Part shown: positions 58,818 to 64,000 of the stretch, piece by piece
Layout: every line of letters begins with the position of its first letter
How positions within the stretch are numbered: the stretch's first letter is position 1
Origin: Streptomyces sp. DG1A-41
Lineage (GTDB): Bacteria; Actinomycetota; Actinomycetes; Streptomycetales; Streptomycetaceae
Assembly (NCBI RefSeq): GCF_037055355.1
Contig: NZ_CP146350.1
Coordinates: 7,029,001-7,093,000 of the forward strand
Length of the DNA stretch: 64,000 nucleotides
Reading direction: 5' to 3'
Made by a program: the position numbers and the translations under genes
The notes under the pieces: model-generated
Told to the model about the DNA's origin: nothing
Database searches by the model: none
The model's input: only the letters and a program-made list of their open reading frames with translations

Positions 58818-60106
58818 GCATCGACAAGACCTCCGCGGCTCCCGAAGACCACGTCGTGGAGAACCCCGAGGCGGCCAAGGCCGCCGTCACGGTCGTCGAC
58901 CCCCGGCTGCTGGTGCGCGAGCAGGGGCTCGCGGGCTACGTCACCGAGTTCAAGCGCAAGATGAAGTCCGGCGACCTGGGCTCCATCCCGGTCGTCGTCG
59001 GCCTCGCGATCATCTGGATCATCTTCCAGAGCCTGAACTCCAACTTCCTCACCGCGGGCAACTTGTCCGACATGTCCGTCGCCATGGTGGGCACGGGCAT
59101 GATCGCCGTAGGCATCGTGTTCGTGCTGCTGCTGGGCGAGATCGACCTGTCGGTCGGCTCGGTCAGCGGTGTCGCGGGTGCGAGCTTCGCCGTGCTGAAC
59201 GTCACCAACGGCATGAACGAGTGGCTCGCCTTCGTGCTGGCCATCGTCACCGGCACCGTCGCCGGCGCGCTGCACGGCTTCTTCTTCGCGAAGATCGGCG
59301 TCCCGGCGTTCGCCGTCACCCTGGCCGGACTGCTGTTCTGGAACGGCTTCATGCTCCAGATCCTGGGCGACAACGGCACGATCAACCTCGACCCGGACGG
59401 GGTCGTGGCCCAGCTGACCAGCTACTACTTCTCCGATGTGGCCGCCGCGTACGGGCTGGCCGCCGTGGTGACCGCCGGGTACTTCCTCAGCTCCTTCCTC
59501 GGCAACCGGCGCCGGGAGGCCGCTGGGGTGCCGTCGCGGCCGCTGAGCGAGATCATCGTGCGGACGGTGCTGCTGGCGATCGTCGCGTTCGCCGTCGCCA
59601 TCGTCTTCAACCAGTACAAGGGCCTGCCGCTGGCCGTGGTGATCTTCATCGTGGTGCTGCTGGTCACAGACTTCGTGCTGCGGCGCACGGCGTACGGGCG
59701 GAAGGTGTTCGCGCTCGGCGGCAGCGTCGAGGCGTCGCGGCGGGCCGGCATCAACGTGGAGATGGTCCGGATCTCGGTGTTCGCGATCTCCGGGACCTTC
59801 GCCGCGGTCGGTGGTCTGTTCATCGCCTCGAAGATCGCGGCGGCGAACCAGGGTGCCGGTGGCGGTGACCTGCTGATGAACGCGATCGCCGCCGCGGTGA
59901 TCGGCGGTACGTCGCTGTTCGGCGGCCGTGGGCGGACGTGGAACGCGTTGCTCGGTGTGCTGGTGATCGTGTCCATCCAGTACGGGCTCGCCCTGGAGGG
60001 CATCGCTTCTCCGGTGCAGTACATGATCACGGGCGGTGTGCTGTTGGCCACGGTGGTGATCGATGCGGTGACCCGGAAGACGCAGAAGACGGCGGGGCGC
60101 GCGTAG
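58814..60106 (+). CDS. xylH: Xylose ABC transporter permease
   Basis: 430 residues. A cytoplasmic N-terminus of about 55 residues, then about ten helices with EIDLSVGSVSGVAGASFAVL, IGVPAFAVTLAGLLFWNG, FALGGSVEASRRAGINVEMV and IAAAVIGGTSLFGGRGRTW. GTG 58814 overlaps the xylG stop. The stop is followed by a strong hairpin terminator. Intact. Closely related to the permease at 32379-33650. Confidence 0.95.
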   Translation: MSIDKTSAAPEDHVVENPEAAKAAVTVVDPRLLVREQGLAGYVTEFKRKMKSGDLGSIPVVVGLAIIWIIFQSLNSNFLTAGNLSDMSVAMVGTGMIAVGIVFVLLLGEIDLSVGSVSGVAGASFAVLNVTNGMNEWLAFVLAIVTGTVAGALHGFFFAKIGVPAFAVTLAGLLFWNGFMLQILGDNGTINLDPDGVVAQLTSYYFSDVAAAYGLAAVVTAGYFLSSFLGNRRREAAGVPSRPLSEIIVRTVLLAIVAFAVAIVFNQYKGLPLAVVIFIVVLLVTDFVLRRTAYGRKVFALGGSVEASRRAGINVEMVRISVFAISGTFAAVGGLFIASKIAAANQGAGGGDLLMNAIAAAVIGGTSLFGGRGRTWNALLGVLVIVSIQYGLALEGIASPVQYMITGGVLLATVVIDAVTRKTQKTAGRA

Positions 60107-60125
60107 CACCAAAACACATGACTGC

Positions 60126-60149
60126 GCCCGGCACCTCGAGGTGCCGGGC
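60126..60149. terminator. Strong palindromic terminator after xylH
   Basis: GCCCGGCACCTC followed directly by its reverse complement (24 bp, no loop), 19 bases after the stop. Pairing can extend outward through ACTG/CAGT with one mismatch. Confidence 0.85.
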
Positions 60150-60295
60150 ACAGTTGTGTCGTAGGCGCGGCACAAGTTGGGTACAGCCAGATGCGTGACG
60201 TATGACGCACGGGCCCGGCGCAGTCCTCAGGGGCGGAACATTAGACTCGACAAACCCGGCAACAGCTCGAACAGCTCTACTGCAAGGAGGCACGG

Positions 60296-62227
60296 GTGCC
60301 GCTGCTGACCCGTATCAGGGGACCGCGCGATCTGGACCGGCTCAGCCTGGAGGAGCTGAACCAGCTGGCGGAGGAGATCCGGACCTTCCTTGTCGAAGCG
60401 GTCTCCAAGACCGGCGGTCACCTCGGCCCCAACCTCGGCGTGGTGGAGCTCACCATCGCCCTGCACCGGGTCTTCGAATCGCCCAGGGACAAGGTGCTCT
60501 GGGACACCGGTCACCAGTCCTACGTGCACAAGCTGCTCACCGGCCGTCAGGACTTCTCCAAACTGAAGATGAAGGGCGGCCTGTCCGGCTACCCCTCGCA
60601 GGCCGAGTCCGAGCACGACATCATCGAGAACTCGCACGCCTCGACCGTCCTCGGCTGGGCCGACGGCATCGCCAAGGCAAACGAGCTCCTCGATCGCGAC
60701 AGCCACGTCGTCGCCGTGATCGGTGACGGGGCGCTGACCGGCGGCATGGCCTGGGAGGCGCTGAACAACATCGCCGACGCCAAGGACCGGCCCCTCGTCA
60801 TCGTCGTCAACGACAACGAGCGGTCCTACGCGCCGACCATCGGCGGCCTCGCCAACCACCTCGCGACGCTGCGGACGACGGACGGCTACGAGCGGTTCCT
60901 CGCCCGCACCAAGGAGGTGCTGGAGCGCACCCCCGTCGTCGGGCGGCCGCTCTACGGCACCCTGCACGGCGCCAAGAAGGGCCTGAAGGACTTCATCGCC
61001 CCGCAGGGCATGTTCGAGGACCTCGGCCTGAAGTACGTCGGCCCGATCGACGGGCACGACCTGGAGGCCCTGGAGTCCGCGCTCGCGCGGGCCAAGCGGT
61101 TCGGCGGGCCGGTCATCGTGCACTGCCTCACCGAGAAGGGCCGCGGCTACCAGCCCGCCCTCCAGGACGAGGCCGACCGCTTCCACGCCGTCGGCAAGAT
61201 CCACCCCGACACGGGCCTGCCGATCGCCTCCTCCGGCGCCGACTGGACGTCCGTGTTCGGCGAGGAGATGGTCAAGCTGGGTGAGGAGCGCGAGGACATC
61301 GTCGCCATCACCGCCGCCATGCTCCAGCCGGTGGGCCTGGAGAAGTTCGCCAAGCGCTTCCCCGAGCGGGTCTACGACGTCGGCATCGCCGAGCAGCACG
61401 GCGCCGTGTCCGCGGCGGGCCTGGCGACGGGCGGAGTGCACCCGGTGTTCGCGGTGTACGCCACCTTCCTCAACCGCGCCTTCGACCAGGTGCTGATGGA
61501 CGTCGCCCTGCACAAGTGCGGGGTGACCTTCGTGCTGGACCGGGCCGGTGTCACCGGCACCGACGGGGCGTCCCACAACGGCATGTGGGACATGTCGATC
61601 CTCCAGGTCGTGCCGGGGCTGCGGCTGGCCGCGCCGCGTGACGCCGACCAGGTCCGCGCGCAGCTGAGGGAGGCCGTCGCGGTCGACGACGCGCCGACCG
61701 TGGTCCGCTTCTCCAAGGGTGCCGTCGGTCCCGCCGTTCCCGCCGTGGGCCGTGTCGGCGGCATGGACGTGCTGCGCGAGCCCGGCACCGACCGGCCCGA
61801 CGTGCTGCTGGTCTCCGTCGGCGCCCTCGCGCCGATGTGCCTGGAGATCGCCGGCCTGCTCGACAAACAGGGCATCTCCACCACCGTCGTCGACCCGCGC
61901 TGGGTCAAACCCGTCGACGAGGCCATGGCCCCGCTCGCCGAGCGGCACCGCGTGGTCGTCACCGTCGAGGACAACAGCCGGGTCGGTGGTGTCGGTTCGG
62001 CGATCGCGCAGGCGTTGCGCGACGCGGGTGTCGACGTGCCGCTGCGTGACTTCGGCATCCCGCCGCGCTTCCTCGACCACGCCTCGCGTGCCGAGGTCAT
62101 GGCCGAGATCGGCCTCACCGCGCCGGACATCGCCCGCCAGGTGACCGGGCTGGTCGCCAAGCTGGACGGCCGGTACGAGCGCTCCGCGGCCGATGCCGTC
62201 GACTCCGTGGAACCCGCGCGCGACTGA
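60296..62227 (+). CDS. dxs: 1-deoxy-D-xylulose-5-phosphate synthase
   Basis: 643 residues, normal for Dxs. It condenses pyruvate and glyceraldehyde-3-phosphate with thiamine diphosphate, the first step of the MEP isoprenoid pathway. Motifs: [29 protein letters not shown], the thiamine motif [15 protein letters not shown] ending near [24 protein letters not shown] (catalytic Glu), [18 protein letters not shown] 60296 follows AAGGAGG. Monocistronic with a terminator. Streptomycetes often have two dxs genes; this is the one beside xylFGH (SCO6013 type, memory). Confidence 0.97.
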   Translation: MPLLTRIRGPRDLDRLSLEELNQLAEEIRTFLVEAVSKTGGHLGPNLGVVELTIALHRVFESPRDKVLWDTGHQSYVHKLLTGRQDFSKLKMKGGLSGYPSQAESEHDIIENSHASTVLGWADGIAKANELLDRDSHVVAVIGDGALTGGMAWEALNNIADAKDRPLVIVVNDNERSYAPTIGGLANHLATLRTTDGYERFLARTKEVLERTPVVGRPLYGTLHGAKKGLKDFIAPQGMFEDLGLKYVGPIDGHDLEALESALARAKRFGGPVIVHCLTEKGRGYQPALQDEADRFHAVGKIHPDTGLPIASSGADWTSVFGEEMVKLGEEREDIVAITAAMLQPVGLEKFAKRFPERVYDVGIAEQHGAVSAAGLATGGVHPVFAVYATFLNRAFDQVLMDVALHKCGVTFVLDRAGVTGTDGASHNGMWDMSILQVVPGLRLAAPRDADQVRAQLREAVAVDDAPTVVRFSKGAVGPAVPAVGRVGGMDVLREPGTDRPDVLLVSVGALAPMCLEIAGLLDKQGISTTVVDPRWVKPVDEAMAPLAERHRVVVTVEDNSRVGGVGSAIAQALRDAGVDVPLRDFGIPPRFLDHASRAEVMAEIGLTAPDIARQVTGLVAKLDGRYERSAADAVDSVEPARD

Positions 62228-62248
62228 CAACGCGACAGACACCGCTGA

Positions 62249-62292
62249 ATGGGCCGGTCTCACCACCGTGAGGGGTGGTGAGACCGGCCCAT
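62249..62292. terminator. Long hairpin terminator after dxs
   Basis: 19-bp perfect stem (62249-62267 with 62274-62292, core GGGCCGGTCTCACCACC) and a 6-base loop, 21 bases after the dxs stop. Confidence 0.9.
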
Positions 62293-62375
62293 CGGCGTGA
62301 ATCCTCGTGCGCCGGGGCATATGGACGGTGCCCCCTCTCGATCATGTCGAGGACGACAAGCGTGGGAGGTACCCC

Positions 62376-63875
62376 GTGAGCAGCACCCTCTTCCGGACGA
62401 AGAAGGTCGAGCAGTCCATCCTCGACACCGAGGAACCAGAGCACGCGCTCAAGAAGTCCTTGTCCGCGCTGGATCTGACCGTCTTCGGTGTCGGCGTGAT
62501 CATCGGCACCGGCATCTTCGTCCTCACCGGAACAGTCGCGAAGAACAACGCCGGACCCGCGGTGGCCCTGGCGTTCGTCGCGGCCGGCGTGGCCTGCGCG
62601 CTGGCCGCGCTCTGTTACGCCGAGTTCGCCTCCACGGTCCCGGTCGCCGGGTCCGCCTACACGTTCTCGTACGCCTCGCTCGGTGAGCTGCCGGCCTGGA
62701 TCATCGGCTGGGACCTGGTCCTTGAGTTCGCGCTCGGTACGGCGGTGGTGGCCGTCGGCTGGTCCGGCTACGTCCAGTCGCTCATGGACAACGCGGGCTG
62801 GTCGATGCCCGCGGCCCTGGGCAGCAGAGAGGGTTCCGACGTCTTCGGCTTCGACATCCTCGCCGCCGCGCTCGTCCTCGTCCTCACCGGCATCCTCGTG
62901 CTCGGCATGAAGCTGTCCGCGCGGATCACGTCGCTCGTCGTCGCCATCAAGGTGACGGTCGTCCTCGTCGTGATCATCGCGGGTGCGTTCCTCATCAAGG
63001 GCGAGAACTACGACCCGTTCATCCCGAAGGAGAAGGCGGTGGAGGCCGGGAAGAGCCTCGATGCCCCGCTGATCCAGCTCATGTTCGGCTGGGCGCCCTC
63101 CAACTTCGGCGTGATGGGCATCTTCACCGCCGCCTCCGTCGTGTTCTTCGCCTTCATCGGCTTCGACGTCGTGGCCACGGCGGCGGAGGAGACCCGCAAT
63201 CCGCAGCGCGACATGCCGCGCGGCATCCTCGGCTCCCTGCTGATCTGCACCGCGCTGTACGTCGCCGTGTCGATCGTCGTCACCGGCATGCAGCACTACA
63301 GCCGGCTCTCCGTGGACGCGCCGCTCGCCGATGCGTTCAAGGCCACCGGGCATCCCTGGTACGCGGGTTTCATCAGCTTCGGCGCCGCGGTCGGTCTGAC
63401 GACGGTGTGCATGATCCTGCTGCTCGGGCAGACCCGGGTGTTCTTCGCGATGAGCCGTGACGGGCTGCTGCCGCGGTTCTTCTCCCGCGTCCACCCGCGG
63501 TTCAGGACCCCGCACCGGCCGACCATCCTGCTCGGCGTGGTCATCGCGATCCTGGCCGGCTTCACTCCGCTGACGGAGCTCGCCGCCCTGGTGAACATCG
63601 GCACGCTGTTCGCCTTCGTGGTGGTCGCCATCGGTGTGCTCGTCCTGCGCAGGACCCGCCCCGACCTGCACCGGGCCTTCCGCACCCCCTGGGTGCCGCT
63701 CATCCCGATCCTGTCGGTGTGCGCCTCCCTGTGGCTGATGATCAACCTGCCCGCCGAGACGTGGGTCCGGTTCGGCATCTGGATGGCCGCGGGCTTCGTC
63801 CTGTACTTCCTCTACGGCCGTACGCACAGCCGCCTCGCGAGGGGCGAGGAAACGAAGCCCGAGCAGACGTTCTGA
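62376..63875 (+). CDS. APC-family amino-acid permease (cationic amino-acid transporter type)
   Basis: 499 residues from GTG 62376, behind GGGAGG; the frame is open upstream to 62307. About 12-14 membrane helices. APC marks: GVGVIIGTGIFVLTG (TM1 substrate-binding break), CYAEFASTVPVAGSAYTFSY, FFAFIGFDVVATAAEETRNP (TM6), GQTRVFFAMSRDGLLP. The CAT/YfnA-like group takes up or exchanges amino acids with protons. Not in an operon with dxs because a terminator intervenes. Intact. Confidence 0.93.
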   Translation: MSSTLFRTKKVEQSILDTEEPEHALKKSLSALDLTVFGVGVIIGTGIFVLTGTVAKNNAGPAVALAFVAAGVACALAALCYAEFASTVPVAGSAYTFSYASLGELPAWIIGWDLVLEFALGTAVVAVGWSGYVQSLMDNAGWSMPAALGSREGSDVFGFDILAAALVLVLTGILVLGMKLSARITSLVVAIKVTVVLVVIIAGAFLIKGENYDPFIPKEKAVEAGKSLDAPLIQLMFGWAPSNFGVMGIFTAASVVFFAFIGFDVVATAAEETRNPQRDMPRGILGSLLICTALYVAVSIVVTGMQHYSRLSVDAPLADAFKATGHPWYAGFISFGAAVGLTTVCMILLLGQTRVFFAMSRDGLLPRFFSRVHPRFRTPHRPTILLGVVIAILAGFTPLTELAALVNIGTLFAFVVVAIGVLVLRRTRPDLHRAFRTPWVPLIPILSVCASLWLMINLPAETWVRFGIWMAAGFVLYFLYGRTHSRLARGEETKPEQTF

Positions 63876-63879
63876 CATC

Positions 63880-63986
63880 AGCTGCGGCCAATCGTGCCGC
63901 TAAGGGCGGCACGGGTGGGCGATGGGGGTGCCCCCGCTCGAGCGAAGCCGGGAGCTTGGGGGAGGCACCCCGCAGCGCCGGGTTGC
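63880..63986 (-). repeat. Dispersed intergenic repeat, copy 2 (inverted)
   Basis: Reverse complement aligns with 55001-55108: GCAACCCGGCG, CGGGGTGCCTCCCCCAAGCT, CTTCGCTCGAGCGGGGGCAC and GGCGGCACGATTG. It begins 5 bases after the permease stop and runs to near the window edge. Confidence 0.85.
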
Positions 63987-64000
63987 GCAGCGCCCCGGCC

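Overview
The window is high-GC actinobacterial DNA and almost certainly Streptomyces chromosome. Signs are the GC-rich third codon positions, many GTG starts, ATGA/GTGA gene overlaps, Tat-type sugar-binding lipoproteins, and a gene order that (from memory) follows the S. coelicolor SCO5998-SCO6014 segment: HTH-MurA, aconitase, ngcEFG, rok7B7, xylFGH, dxs, amino-acid permease.

Region 1 (1-6.46 kb and 18.4-22.7 kb) is a split signalling/chaperone locus. It holds a Ser/Thr kinase, a divergent J-like membrane protein, a GrpE-like protein, an Hsp70 with an extra beta-rich domain and a TPR-TM-OmpA protein. A convergent set holds a second kinase with an extracytoplasmic domain, an FHA protein and further J-like paralogues. 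The two halves are separated by an integrated island.

Region 2 (about 7.02-18.59 kb) is that island. It carries three overlapping tyrosine-recombinase genes plus a DUF6262/TnpC-like gene (Tn554/RIT type). Next comes an MFS pseudogene, itself split by a 2.6-kb insertion that contains a YceI gene, an IS21 remnant and a complete-ended IS3 element. An Rrf2 regulator, an MFS transporter with matching operator palindromes, and a GNAT acetyltransferase follow. Island insertion removed the 5' part of one J-like gene and the 3' part of another.

Region 3 (23-31 kb) is core metabolism: a secreted protein, DUF488, a MurA fused to an XRE DNA-binding domain, DUF4236, aconitase with operator and iron-box-like sequences, and an orphan histidine kinase.

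Region 4 (31-51 kb) is carbohydrate sensing and use. A minus-strand operon holds a GAF/PAS/SpoIIE/HATPase protein, an XylFGH-like ABC transporter and a second, unrelated binding protein. It is followed by an AA10 LPMO with a CebR-type operator, an MmpS-like lipoprotein and a CE7 esterase. Then comes an Lpl-type ABC transporter operon with DUF624 and a GH42 beta-galactosidase, a GH67 alpha-glucuronidase, and remnants of two larger hydrolase genes.

Region 5 (51.5-64 kb) is ngcEFG (GlcNAc/chitobiose uptake), rok7B7, xylFGH, dxs and an APC permease. It is bracketed by two inverted copies of a roughly 108-bp intergenic repeat.

At least ten genes carry a single-base indel that breaks an otherwise conserved frame, mostly one base missing in a short G/C run. 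This pattern suggests sequence or assembly error in many of them, so the listed breaks should not all be read as biological pseudogenes. All family assignments are by recognition of motifs and gene order; no database search was run.
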